Below are positions 10,369 through 22,087 of a stretch of DNA of 64,000 bases, piece by piece. The stretch is from assembly GCA_963969365.1 (NCBI GenBank), contig OZ017758.1, positions 682,001-746,000 of the forward strand, read 5' to 3'. How positions within the stretch are numbered: the stretch's first letter is position 1; each line of letters starts with the position of its first letter. Made by a program: the position numbers and the translations under genes. Source of the stretch: Asterochloris sp. CNOR1. Taxonomy: Eukaryota; Chlorophyta; Trebouxiophyceae; Trebouxiales; Trebouxiaceae. The notes below the pieces were generated by a model. The model was not told the DNA's origin. It did not search any database and worked only from the letters and a program-made list of their open reading frames with translations.

Positions 10369-13300
10369 ATGTCTGCAGCAGCCCTGCTGGTCATCTCAGC
10401 GTTGGGTGAGCAATTGGATTAAACACCATGTCAGCCAGGGCAATTGGAGGTGTATACAATGCTGCAGTGCCGCTTTGAGGGATCCTTGTTGCCAATCAGT
10501 GCGAGCTGATGGCCGTCAAGGACGGCTGCCTGGGAGGTGGGTCTTGCTCATGCTGCTTGCCATTTGTCATGGTCAAGAGACACAGCAAACCCCTGGTCGA
10601 TGAGCTCATGCTTGTTCCAGTGGCGCCCTTCAACGGCACTGGGGCATGTGCATGGATGGTGACAGCGACAGAAAGCAGGTCATCGGCGGCAGTGGGTGCG
10701 GCCCATGCAGCTGCAGAGGCCATCAGACAGCTGTGAGACCACATTGACTGGTGCGTTTGCAGGGCCAGAGTCAATGAGCCTGGTCAGCAGCTGCAACATA
10801 CTGAGTCTTCCTGCCTGCAGCGGCGCCCAGTATGGCCGCAGGCAGAACACTGTGGCCTGCTGAGCCTGCAAAGGCATTCTCTCATCAGCACGTTCGTAAC
10901 AGGCAGAAGGCCTTGTTACTCCCAGTGCAGAGGTGCTCAGTGTGGCCCTGCTTATGCTCCAGGGCCACCCAGATCAGGAAGCACCCCACTCCTCCTCCTG
11001 AATGAGGAACCAATCAGCAATGATACCTCGTTTGCACAGGCACGCCTGGCGTGGCCAGCTGGGCCAGCCGCGGCTTTCCACTGTTACCGAGCCTGGGACC
11101 TGCTGCCCTGCCTGCCTGCAAGTGCGCTCAGCATGGACGGTGCACAGGAACAGTCCCCATGCCATCCAGATTGAAATTGTTGCGCCCTCTCATGCCCTGC
11201 AGCTCAATGGCACCTCAAAAACTGAAGGGCACTTGGCCTGGTCTCCCTGCGTATGTGTGGCCGACATGCATCATCAATCAGCTCAACCACCTCGGGAATG
11301 ACTGTTTATGATCGAGCTGGGATGAGTCTGTAGCACTCTTGATCACTGCTCTGACTGCAGGCGCGCTAAGCGTAGCCAGTGGGCAGACGACAGTGGCAAA
11401 CGCGATCCCTGCGTCCGGCGCCATCCCCGTCAACCTGAGCACCTCGGGGTGGCGCTTCAGTGCTGGCGCCAATGGTCCCCTGCCCGCCCTCTATGAGTAT
11501 GCAGCCGGCTTCTCATTGGTGACCTGCGCCCCACGGCCCCCAAATGTTCTCAACGTGACTATTAGCAAGCTGGTTGTGCCGGGCGCTGGCGCACCCGGGG
11601 ACGCCATCCGCGCGACTGTTCGCACGGAGCTGCCCTCCAATGTCACGGCAGGTGAGCATGCGAGTCGCCCATGTTGGACAGCAATCTTGCAGCCACCATT
11701 GATTCAGGTCCGCACACAGGCTGGTCAGGGGCAGGTGGTGGGGCAGGGAAAATTGAGCGCCTGGCACCGCTATTCGAAGTCACTGCAGGTGGGCATGCAA
11801 GGTGCCGATGTCAGAGCGCCCATCAGCTCTGCGCTGTCTGCGACTGTCTCTCCAGCGTAGACACTGACTGCCCACGGGCAGGTGTGGGATGGGCGTCACT
11901 GTGAGAAGGGCTGCGCTCAGGAATGCCTGCACTCGCAACCTCATAGTGGGGGTGGCGCCACTGCCCACACAGCACCGCCCAGCCATTGCCTCTGCAGCTG
12001 CCTGATCAAGCTCTGTGAGTGTTTGTGGTTGTGGGGACACATCGACTCGGCCAGGAGGCCGTGTTGTGGCAGGCGCCAGCAGGGCCCCTTGGCTCAGGGG
12101 GCCTGCGCAGGCACTGGTGTGCTGCTCAAAGGCACAGGCCAGCCTGACCTTGAACAAAGCTAGATGCGTCCACCTCCTGCAAGCCTCTACAGCACAGCAG
12201 GGCGGCAAGCAGGAATCTGCTTTTGGTGTTCAGTCCAGGCAGCAGCTGCGGCCAGGCATCTGCCAGGTGTCTGGATTGGACAGACCGTCTCAAATGCGCC
12301 CAACACGGCATCAGCCAGCACTATGCAGGCTTGCCGCACAGTGCAGGCCCTCTGGTGGTGGGGAGGCAGCTTCACAGACCCGCTGGGTGGGGGAGGCAGC
12401 TTCACAGACCCGCTGGGTGGGGGAGGCAGCTCCACCAACCCCACCTGACTCTGCAACAAGAGGCAGCACACGGCCCCTTGTGCTGCCTGGAGACACCTCA
12501 GAAGCCTGAGAGGCATACCTTGGCATTATAGAGGACGTCCACAGTCCCCCAACTTGCAGGTCATGCCAGCACGATGCGCTCAAACGACATACACACCCAT
12601 GGTGCTGCCTGCAGGCTCATCACGGCCTGCTGAAGCGGTCTGGCACATCACTGTTTGCAAACCTATCCCCCTCCTACCCAACGGCCTGTTGGCGAGGTCT
12701 GGCAGCTGAACCTGGACATCTGCAGTCCAGGGGGACTGCGCCCCACGAGGCTCACTAACCAGTGCTCCTGCCCTCTGCCTGCAGCCTCCTCAGACCCTGT
12801 GGGCGCGGTCTGGCAGCTCACAGAGGACATTTTCATGGACCTGCAGAGCGGGAACGTGTTCCTGCTGCAGCAGCCTGTGGTGGGCACCTTCCAGCAGGCC
12901 CTCCAGGGCCTGTATGCGTCCAACACCTCAGCTCCCGGGGCAGCTGCCCGCCCGGTGCAGTTCCTGGATTCGACCCAATTCTATGCTGGGGCAGTGGCAG
13001 GGGTGGGCTACCAGACGTTGGCGCCGCCGCCTGTGACAAGTCCTGCAACGTCTGGGTGGGCTCCTGCTGCTGCACCACTCCTCATGCATGTGGTGGATGA
13101 CAGGGCCGCCGCCTCCCAGAGTGTTTGAGGCTGACATGGCAGCAGGCCAGCTCCAGCCATGTGCTTGGGAGAAGCTGACGCAGCTGCCTGTAACAGGCTG
13201 TGCCAAATCAGGCGTCAGTGCTACCACCCAGAGCCTTCAACCTGGTCCTGCATTGTTGCTGTGCACAGCTTCCTGGCCCCACCAGCACCTTGAGACCAGT

Positions 13301-16300
13301 GGCACTGGAGCTCTGAAGCTGTCTCAACAGCCATGAGTCTGTATGGATTGAGCAGCGTCATGGGGCACTGCCAATTAGGCCTGGGAGCGCTGCCGTTGTC
13401 AGCAGCTCAGCTCAGGGACATGTGTCTGCCAGTGGGAGGGAGCCAGCTGCACAGACATGCCAGCCTTACCGCTGCTGTGCAGCATCTGGCCAGCCTCCTT
13501 GGCACCCCCTCTTTTCTGCAGCTGTCCAGAGAGATGTGCAGGTGCCCCTGGCTGATGCTGCTTACCTGCCGGCACTGCAGGGCTGGCCGGCCGCTGGGCC
13601 TGGCAGGTGACGTGATGGCTGTGACCAGCACCACAGATGCCTGGACCAAAGCGATTGAGAAGCTGTATTACTACAGTGGCCTTGCGGCTTTGCAGGCCAG
13701 CCCGAATGCAGTCTGCCCCGCAGCTGCCACGTGAGCTGCCTCTGTGGCTGGTGACTGGCCAGCGCTCCACCTGTGCTGCCTGCATGCTGCTCAGCAGGAT
13801 GAAGTGGAAGTGTGCTTCTGCACCACTTGAGTACTGGCATGGCCTTGGGTTTTGAAGTGGGTGGAATGCAGCCAGCAGATACAGCAGATTTGGGAGTGTG
13901 CTGGCTGGCGCTTTGAGTCAGAGGGCCTGGGCGGCCCTTACACTGCCTGAGGAATCTATCATAGCTGGGACGCTTGTGAGCGGCAACAACACCCTGATGT
14001 TGCAAGCTCCTGCTGCAGGGGCCAGTATCAGGTGTACCCTGTGAGCAACTATCTGAGGCAGTATGTGCTGGTCAATGCCAGCAACCTGGGGCCTTACTCA
14101 GTGAGCTTTGCAGGGGTTTCCTTGAGGCGCTGTAAGCACTGGCTGTGTCATGCCTGTGACATCTGCCTTGGCTATGACATGTCTCGCTAGGGGCCGGCAG
14201 GCATCCGCATTGCAGCATCGCTGCACGTTTCCCGAATCTGAGCTCCCCGCACCAGGCCGTGTGCTTGAGCAGTCCTGCTGCAATGTTCCCCAGCACATTG
14301 TCGTGCCATCCTGCTTGCTGCCTGCCTTGAGAGACGTGCTATGGCAGGCAGCTGACCCCCAGCAATGCTGCACCATGAGCTGCTCTTGCCCCTGCAGAGC
14401 TTTGACAACATCAGCATGGGAGCCTACGGAGAGACCTATGTGGCCACCGCTCGCGAGTCCCTTGACGCGCCCTATGTGGCTCTACAGTACAGCCGCTCGT
14501 TTCTGCCGGTGAGCAGGCTTGAGAGCTTGCATTCCCTGCAGCTGCCTGACTGCATGCTTTGCCTCACTGCCAGCGCCAGTCTGCGCTGCTGGCATCCTCA
14601 AGCTCTGTCAATGCGGCGCAGCCCATTGCTTGTCGCATCTGACTCTAAATGCTATGCAGTCAGAGGGCATGGCAGGAACGCTGCTGCATTGTGTGTGCAG
14701 CAGCCAGCAGGCACCCTGTCGCCCACATCAGCGGGCCTGCTGGCCGCTTCCTCACGTGCAACCAGGACTGAGCACGCCTGATACGAAGCCCTGGCCTGCA
14801 GGCTGACATCATCCTGGACACCAGCACCTTCCGCGACTTCACGACCGGGGAGGCCAGCTGCATTGCAGCCTGCACCCAGGCCGAGTATGCGGGCATCCCC
14901 TGCAACCTGCTCAACTGGTGCGCTGACAGCAGCGGGTGCGGCAACTCCACCAGCCGCGTCACCCTCGGGTGGGGCGACTGCCAGCTGGGCTACTCGCGAG
15001 CAGTGAGCGACCAGCAGTACCTGCCACCTGTCATGCAGGGAGGCCCAGGCTACATCTCAGGTCAGTCTGATTGCTAAGGAGCTCACCAGCGGTGCTTGCA
15101 AGCCAGTGCGCATCTGGTGCAGACTGATCCTTGCATGTGTTTCCTGTGCTTCCTGGCATGGTGCCCAATTTTATTCGTCTGCAGCTTGGTCCCACCAGGC
15201 TCCAAGGGTGTGCCATCTTGCTTGACATGGGTCTGTGTTGCTGCCACCTGCCGCCTGCGTCACGCCTGGCCCCCACCTTGAACCCTGACCTGCCTGCAGC
15301 GCGCTTCACGCCCTACCTGCCCGACGGCGTCTCCCCTTTCCAATACAACATAACCACCACCAACGCGGTTCTGGCAGCTGCCCCTGCCTCGGGGGGCGCT
15401 GCCCTCATCCCTGTGGCCGGCACCCCCACAGCGGGTCAGGCTGTGCCCACTTCTCAGGACAACGCCAACGCCGCTTTCAGGGGCCAGCAGGCAGCCCTCG
15501 GCGGCCCCATGGCTGCTGCGCCTGCCCCTGCACCCGCTGCCAGCTTCCAGTCTGTGGCCAGCAGCAGCTTTGGTGGCGGTTGTGACTGCAGCCTACCCAC
15601 CGTCTACAATGCGGCGGCTCCTGACCTTGCTCTGCAGCTGATCCTGACGGGGGCTTGTCCATGGGACATCAACTCTGGATGCCCAAATGGCACGTACGGC
15701 AGTGGCAACAAAGGTGGGCAGCACTGTTACTTGTTGCAGCAGCAGTCAGCCACAGCAGCATGTTGGAGCCATGCGTGCAACTACAGTTTGTGCAGGGGCA
15801 TCAGCCAGGCCTTTCAGTGCATTTGCCAGCTGTACTGTCTTTGGTACCTGCATACTGTAGCAGCAAGTGGCAGTTTTGCCCTGCTCATAAGCTGCCCTCC
15901 AGGATCTCCCCCCCTCAGCTGCTTGTTTCTATTTCAGAGAGTTGAGGCTCGGATGCTGCAGGTGGCTGCAACCAGATTGGCTGCCTCAATGTCGGCACAG
16001 ACAATGTGGGCACCCGCAACATTGGTCAGGGCAACAGAGGCGACAACCTTGTCGGTGAGAGAGCTGTTGCTGGTCAATCAAGAAGGGAGGAGCCAGTACT
16101 GTTGGACAGCCATCCTGAGGTTGTCTGCACTGCTACATAGCAGAGACAGGATATGCACGCCTGCTGAAGTGTATTACAATGCTCTGGCTGCAGGCACAAA
16201 CCTTGTTGGCAGCGGCCTGACGGGGCAGAACCCTGGCCAGCCTGCAAGTGTGGGATTGGACGACCCCAACATCAAGAGGGCTGCTGATGCAGCAGCGTAC

Positions 16301-16438
16301 ACGCTGTCCATTGGCGGGGCATACCAAGATGCTTCTGCTGCGGCACGCGCTGCATACTCGCAGCCGCAAGCCGGCGCTCCCCAGTCTGCCCCAGCCACGC
16401 CTGTCACTTCAGCAGCCGGGCGGCGCCTCATGAGTTGA
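10369..16438 (+). CDS. Large secreted Cys-containing protein with N-x-G repeats; function unknown
   Basis: The first exon, 10369..10405, encodes a hydrophobic leader (MSAAALLVISALG). It joins 10480..10536 in phase, giving a signal peptide followed by CELMAVKDGCLG. Other well-supported exons are 11361..11651, 12785..about 13040, 14398..14508, 14802..15060, 15300..15713, 15962..16054 and 16194..16438; stop at 16436-16438. Exons between 10536 and 11361 and between 13040 and 14398 are not fully resolved, although fragments such as YQVYPVSNYLRQY near 14030 look real. Many NxS/T sites and paired cysteines (CIAACTQAEYAGIPC) suit a cell-wall or extracellular protein. The exon 15962..16054 plus the start of the next encodes repeats of the form N-x-G-x-x-N-x-G (NVGTDNVGTRNIGQGN), like bacterial Pentapeptide_2 repeats. 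I do not recognise the protein. Confidence 0.65.
12356..12445 (+). repeat. 30-bp tandem repeat in an intron
   Basis: The blocks 12361-12390 and 12391-12420 are identical; a third partial copy follows from 12421 and a partial one precedes. The unit contains GGGAGGCAGCTTCACAGACC. It lies in an intron of the secreted-protein gene. Confidence 0.9.
12620..12784 (+). repeat. Two decayed copies of the start of exon 12785
   Basis: The real exon contains GGGCGCGGTCTGGCAGCTCA followed by AGAGGACATT. Copies near 12688 (GGCGAGGTCTGGCAGCTGAA then CCTGGACATC) and near 12630 (GAAGCGGTCTGGCACATCAC) precede it by about 60-110 bp. Confidence 0.8.
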
Positions 16439-16969
16439 TGCCTTCTCAAACTGCCTCTTCACCCCAATCCCACATCCCAATGCCTTGTGAAACCCAGCCT
16501 AGACTTTGTGTGCCAGTAGCATTGATGTAGCTTCAAGCTGCTCCTCGAGGCCTGCCTGTGCCCCCTGCACGGTGTCGTACAACCTCAAGCCATTTTTCTC
16601 GCAGGCAAGCCTGCCATTCACAGTCTCCTATCCTCCCCTCATGCGCACAACATGTACTCTGCATCCTGACCCTCATGAGCTGAGAATGAGCATTGCAGTG
16701 TCAACAGCCCTGGAATATGGGCATTGCAATGTGAGCACTGCAAGTCATCCATTGAACCCAGCCTGGACAATACCTCCCGAGTCAGTGTCTAAAACTCTCT
16801 GTGAGTCACTGGTGGGCGGGCCATATTGCGTCTGTCATGTGGCCATGGGGTTTTGAATGTCAAAGCCAACCTGCAGACTAGACTGGATCTCCGGCACTTC
16901 TTGTCAGCCTACACTTCAGCTCAGTGTCCTACACAATCCTGAAAGCACAAGCCTTGTGGTAGAATGCCC
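16439..16969. other. Convergent intergenic region (3' flanks)
   Basis: 531 bp between the stop codons of two converging genes. No conserved coding content, RNA gene or repeat is visible; it should hold both 3' UTRs. Confidence 0.5.
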
Positions 16970-19900
16970 TCAGCTCTCCGGCTGCTCGTTGCCGGTCAGC
17001 CTTTGCTTCAGCTCAGATTTGCGGCCAGTGACCAGCATGTTGCGTTCCCGCAGTTCCTCCTTGAGCTGGGGCACTGTCATGTTGTCTGTCAGGCGCTCCA
17101 GCAGCTCGGCCTAGAGGCAGGCAAGTCCAACTTTTAGCAGCTGACCTTAGAGGCTTAGCCTGAAGGCGGTTCCGCGGGAGACAATGCTTGGAGCAGCGAA
17201 GGCCAATGAGTGCCATGTACCCCCAACAGCAGAGGAAGGCAGCCTCCGCAAAGGCAGCTCCACCTCAAGCAGGCGCACCACTCTGCATACCTTGTCCGTT
17301 GAGGCAGGCAGGTCCTGCCCTCACAGCACCACTGCAGGCTTGCGTACCCTGAGCCATACATGGGCAGCTCCATCTCCCACCGCAGACATCTTGAGACGGC
17401 CCCCCTCACTCTGCAGGGCTCACCTTGACCTCAGAAGAGGCAGCCCCAGGTAGATAGTCTCCCCTTGAGCTGCACCACAGCTGACCTCCGTCACAGACAC
17501 TCCCAACACAGGCTTGTGCAGTCTCACCGCAACGGAGGCAAACAGACCCCATCGTGCAGCATCGCACCAGCTTAATGCCCAGGACAGGCAGACATATTGA
17601 GGATCATGCCCGCCGTCGACCTCTCATCTTGGAGGGCTCCCTTCTGCAGTCTCAACTCGTGTCTGCACACCCTCTCACCCACCTTGACCCCCGAGACAGG
17701 GAGGCCCCGCTCCCGCAGGCGCTCCTTCAGCTGCGCCACAGTCAGCTTGCTCAGGTCATCCTTCTCAGCATCCTGCCCTGCTGAGCTGCCAGGCTTGGCG
17801 TGAGGCGCCGCCTGCTGCTCGCTGCTGCTGCTGCCGTCCTGCTCTCCAGCTGCTGCTGCTGCTCCCTCAGGCTCCACATACATGTCCTCAAGGCCTCCTG
17901 CGTGTGTCAGATGGATTGTGACCTGGCAACTGTGCTTTCAAAGGCCTCAGCAGACTACAGGTTTTCTCTACTCTCATCCCCGGGGGAGCTGACGGTACAC
18001 ACAGCCCTGGCTGTAAGACAGACTGATGCATCCTGCAGCAGACAAACCTGAGGCTGCCCAGCTTCCTGAGCGCCTCAGCTGATTGCAGAGGTGACTGATA
18101 AAGCATGAGAGGACGCACTCAGCCCCAGCTGGGTGCCTGAGCTGTGGCTGGGCAGCAAAACACATGCCAGAAGCAGGCCCATTGCCGGTGCTTAGGCTTT
18201 GCTAGCCACCACCTTGAAAGCCACTGTGAATGGAGCCGTGCATGGGGACGGTTGCAGGCTGGGACTGACCTGCAGGATTCTTGTAGACGATACCAGGGAC
18301 CTGGGAGATGGGCTCGCTGCTGTCCGCTGATGTGGGCTGCGGCAGGGTGTCCCCTTCTGGCAGCGTGGCTGCATACTTTTCCAGCTCCCTCTTGGCTGCA
18401 GCAGGCATCAGCAGTGTTTCCATTGCCGTGAATAACAGCCGTGACTGGCAGCAGCGTGACTTGCAAAAGGACTGCAGGTAGACAACGGGCCTGGCTTTGG
18501 AGTGCACAAGGCCGGCTCCCTCTTGGCTGCAACTGAACATAGCAGTTTCCAGAGATGCTCAGCAAGGCAGGCTGGCCGCAACCCATCCAGAGTACCTCCT
18601 CAGCCCCTCGTCAGTTGCAGCAGGCAGGCAGCAGTTCCTTTGATGGCAGGCAGGAGGTGCATGCATGCAGCGCTCTCCTGGTGCAATAGGGCCCTCCTTG
18701 CGCAGTGAGGATTAGCATTGTAGCAACAGCATCCATTTGCCGATCTAGCTCGAACTAGGATGGAGCAGCAACCCAGGTGGAGTGCTACGCAGCAATGTTG
18801 CTGGCAGCACACCAGAAGAGAGGATGGCCAGCACACTTCTGCAGCCAATGCACAAGCCTACCTGAGAGCATGTTGTCCCAAGCGCTCCCATGCAGAGCAG
18901 GCGTGTCGTTGTTGGGTCCCAGCAGCTCCTGTAGACGCGGCAGAGAGCTGTCAGAGGCACAACCGCTTCCAGGCACCCCTAGCAGCCAGCGAGCAACAGC
19001 ATTCATGCATCCCACAGCACGTGTTGGCCAGCACCTCCTCCAATGCAAGCTCCCGCTTGGGCCAAAGAGCCCACAAGCTGCACAGAGGTATCATGTCGAT
19101 GTCGCAGTTCTGGGCTGCTGCACACAGCTGCATCAAGGGGCCTACAAGTGGCCCCTGCAGACCGGCAGCCAGGCTTATGCCTGACGCAAATGCACAGCAC
19201 CCAGCAGAACGTTTTCAGGTGCAGCACACAGTTGCACCTCTTCAGTGTACTCCTGAACAGCAGCAGCCCCGCTCCCAGCCAGCGCTTCCTTTGACTTGTC
19301 CTCTTGGGCGGCAGCCTTCTTCCTGCGGCTTTCACCCCGCGCGCGCGGCTTAACTGCGTCGGCCCCGTCCGCAGGTGCCGCCGCTTTCTTTCTGCGACTG
19401 GTGGCCCTGGCACGCGGCTTGGGGGTGTCTGACAGTTCTGCTGGGGCTGCACGCAGAGACAACCATTGGGCCATCTATGCTGCCTCTGTAGTCTCCCTTT
19501 GCACAGAAAATGGCTGCTTTGGCACAGGATGCTGTGCCTGCTTCGCTCTTGTATTGCTGCCTTTGCAAGAATCAATGTGCACACAGACATGCACTAGGTG
19601 CTGTGCCTCGCCTCAAGCTAGCACACAGGCCATACACGCTGTTGACCATCAAGCTGCTGTCCCAGCCATCAGGACCTGCAGCAGCCACAACCGATTTTGG
19701 AGTGGAGGAAAAGGGGCACATGGAGCACACCTGCTGCAGCCTTCTTTCTCCGGCTGACGCCCTTGGTGGTGGTGGCGGAAGCCCCGGGGGTATCAGCCTC
19801 GTCCGCAGGGGTGGCAGCCTTCTTGCGGCGGCTGGTCGCACGGGCACGCGGCTTGGGGCTGGCAGAAGCTGTGGTGGTGCTGCTCGCCACTGCCTGGGCT

Positions 19901-21885
19901 CCTGCTGACTCACGGTCAGAACCGTTCCCAGCATTTGCAAGCTCTGCGCCAACAGGGGAAAGAAGGCGCTGGTACTCCGATAGCGGGGTGAAAGGCAGCC
20001 AGCTGAGAGGAATCACCTATCACAACTGGCTTTAGCTGAATCAGGCCCTCCTTGCCACACTCAAGCCAATTAGGCAGTGGCAACAAGTGGAGGTCTGCAC
20101 CAAGCTCCGCCAGTAAGCAGCTATTACACTGAAGGAGTGGATGCCGCGCAGGACCCAGTGAAAGCTCATCTGCAGCACCAGCGCCTGGCCCGCCAGCGGC
20201 TGTGCAGCTGCTTGCAAGCAGTAGACCCAAGCGTGTGAGGTGTCGGCTGACCACGTCAATGCAGCTCACCTGTACCAACCCTGTCCCCTCCAGCTGGGGC
20301 CTGCAGCTGCTCGCTGCCTGCATCACCAGAGGGGGCGCCCTCCTTCTTGCTGGAGCTCTGTGCTGGTGTGGCTGCCAAATCTGCTGCAGCTGGGCCTGTT
20401 GCCTGCATGTGCATAGCCAGCACAAGCATCAATGTGTTAATTCAGCAACCTTGGCTGCTGCTGGCGAACCAGTGACTGGTATACGCATTTGCAAGACTAG
20501 CTCGTCATCAATAGGATGTGAACTGCAGCTAAACCTCATCTTCCTCCCGCAGCCAGCAAGCCGCCCCAAGCTTGACTTGCAGCTGCTGGGCTTACAGCCA
20601 GACCTGTGATGGGCATCTGCATGAAAGGGACTATCACTGCATGGCCGCTGCATATGCTCACAAGCTGCTCTCCCACATCATGGCGCACAACATTGCAGTG
20701 AGGCGCCCTGGCCCAACCAACTGCATGCAAGCAACTGCCTCCTGGCTTGAATGAGCTGCTGTCAAGCAGTCCTGCCACTTGCCTGTCATTGAGGCATTCG
20801 ATCACAGCGCTGCATGTCAGCATCAGTACATACATTCCTCTCACCTGCAGATGCCTGCCAGGGCCAGCCCTGACCTCGTGCCTGCCATCCCAGCCATCTG
20901 ACACAAGCAGCGTGGTGTTTGAGTCCTCTGGCACCTGAATTGAGAGATTGTCCCCTGCAGTGCAGTGCCACAGGCTGAAGATTGTGCTCCTGATGCGCTC
21001 CTTGCTGACTGCAGGGCACCTCACAGTTTGGCTGACAAGGCCCTGCAGAAACCAGCAAAAGCCAAAGGCTGCTACTGACTGAGCTCTCATATCAGACAGG
21101 CAGCACCGCAGCACAACAGCAGCCGAGGTGCGAACATTATGATGCCTGTGCTGCCTCACTGAGTAGGCAAGTAGCCAGGCCTGATAGGTGGAGTTCACAG
21201 CCCTGGCAGATGAGCATGTGAGTGAGACCAGTGTGCTGCCAGCGCATTACCTTGCTGCCATGCCTTCTGTCCGCCCTTTTGTTGCACCACAAACTTGTAC
21301 TCCAATTCGGCCCTGCACACACCAGGACTGCCTGGCAGCGTCAGGCAAGGTGCAGTCCTCAGGAATGATGCTAAGTGCATTGCCGTATGCTCCTGATGCA
21401 GACTGCTCTCTATCCACTGAGGGTGTGCTCTCAACAGCTTGGAGACCTGGCCTCACCCTGATGGCAGATCCAGATTTGCGGTCCACACATCAGCATTGGA
21501 CCAGTGCAGTTCAGGAGCAGCATCAGCGTCCCATGATCCCAACTCAGGGGTGCTGCCTACTATAGACACCTTGTCGCCAAATGGCACCTTCAAGTCACAT
21601 GTCTAGGAAGTTATTTGTCTAAAAATGCATCAAAATTTGGGAGCAGCCACAGAAGGTGGTCTGGAAGGTTGTGCCTGTTGAGCGCGCCCAGATTGCAACT
21701 CCTGTAATGCATGCACGGTAATCAGGGTCCAGCTGTGCACAGAGACCCACCTTTTTGGGGAGATTGAATGTCACACGAGTTTTCTTGCCTGCTGCCGCAC
21801 AGCATATTAAGCTTGTGCGGTTACTGCAATGTACAGTGTGGCTGATCTTCAAACCAGATCGGCTGAACGCTCCCACGCTCATCAT
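16970..21885 (-). CDS. Probable plastid CBM20 starch-binding protein with basic repeats and two tandem SAP domains
   Basis: Resolved exons in coding order are 21885..21751, 21587..21457, 21312..21251, 20954..20875, 20383..20270, 19943..19731, 19446..19238, 18928..18862, 18395..18270, 17897..17683 and 17110..16970. All joins close except one missing piece between 20875 and 20383. The N-terminus (MMSVGAFSRSGLKISHTVHC) looks like a chloroplast transit peptide. Residues from about 38 form a CBM20: TRVTFNLP, FGDKVSIVGSTPELGSWDA, ELEYKFVV and LLVSDGWDG. The middle is low-complexity, with four SRRKKAA units, two preceded by PRARAT, one by PRARGE and one by TTTKGV. The C-terminus holds two adjacent SAP motifs, LTVAQLKERLRERGLPVSG and MTVPQLKEELRERNMLVTG, joined across an intron at VK|AELLERL. 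CBM20 binds starch; SAP helices usually bind DNA or scaffold chromatin. A starch-to-nucleoid or pyrenoid role is inference. Confidence 0.85.
18380..18570 (-). repeat. Copy of exon 18395-18270 acceptor region in its upstream intron
   Basis: The exon edge near 18380-18420 contains AGCTCCCTCTTGGCTGCAGC. A copy about 130 bp away, near 18517-18556, reads GGCTCCCTCTTGGCTGCAAC followed by the same GCAGTTTCC-like phrase. Confidence 0.75.
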
Positions 21886-22087
21886 GATCTCTCCAGCAAT
21901 AGGTCACGAATGATTTTGACTTCGACCCAATTACATGAGGTGCCCAGCATTGAGCATTTTTGAGGTCGAGGTCCTGACTGAACCAAATATCAGTACTGAC
22001 AGGAACAGCCTGGGATGTCTGATGAAATAATCTAGGTAGCTTGTGCATGACAGCAGTAGCTGTCCAGCTAACGAGAAAGCAGAAATA
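21886..22087 (-). promoter_or_regulatory. Short spacer between the OSCA stop and the CBM20-SAP start
   Basis: Only 202 bp separate the stop of the upstream minus-strand gene from the next start codon, so the OSCA 3' UTR and the CBM20-SAP promoter must share it. No clear element seen. Confidence 0.4.

Noticed and set aside
15131-16438. Single 435-codon exon for the end of the secreted protein
   Set aside because: It reads through two introns with good splice sites (15713/15962 and 16054/16194); the spliced frame gives the N-x-G repeat, while read-through gives unstructured Cys-rich sequence.
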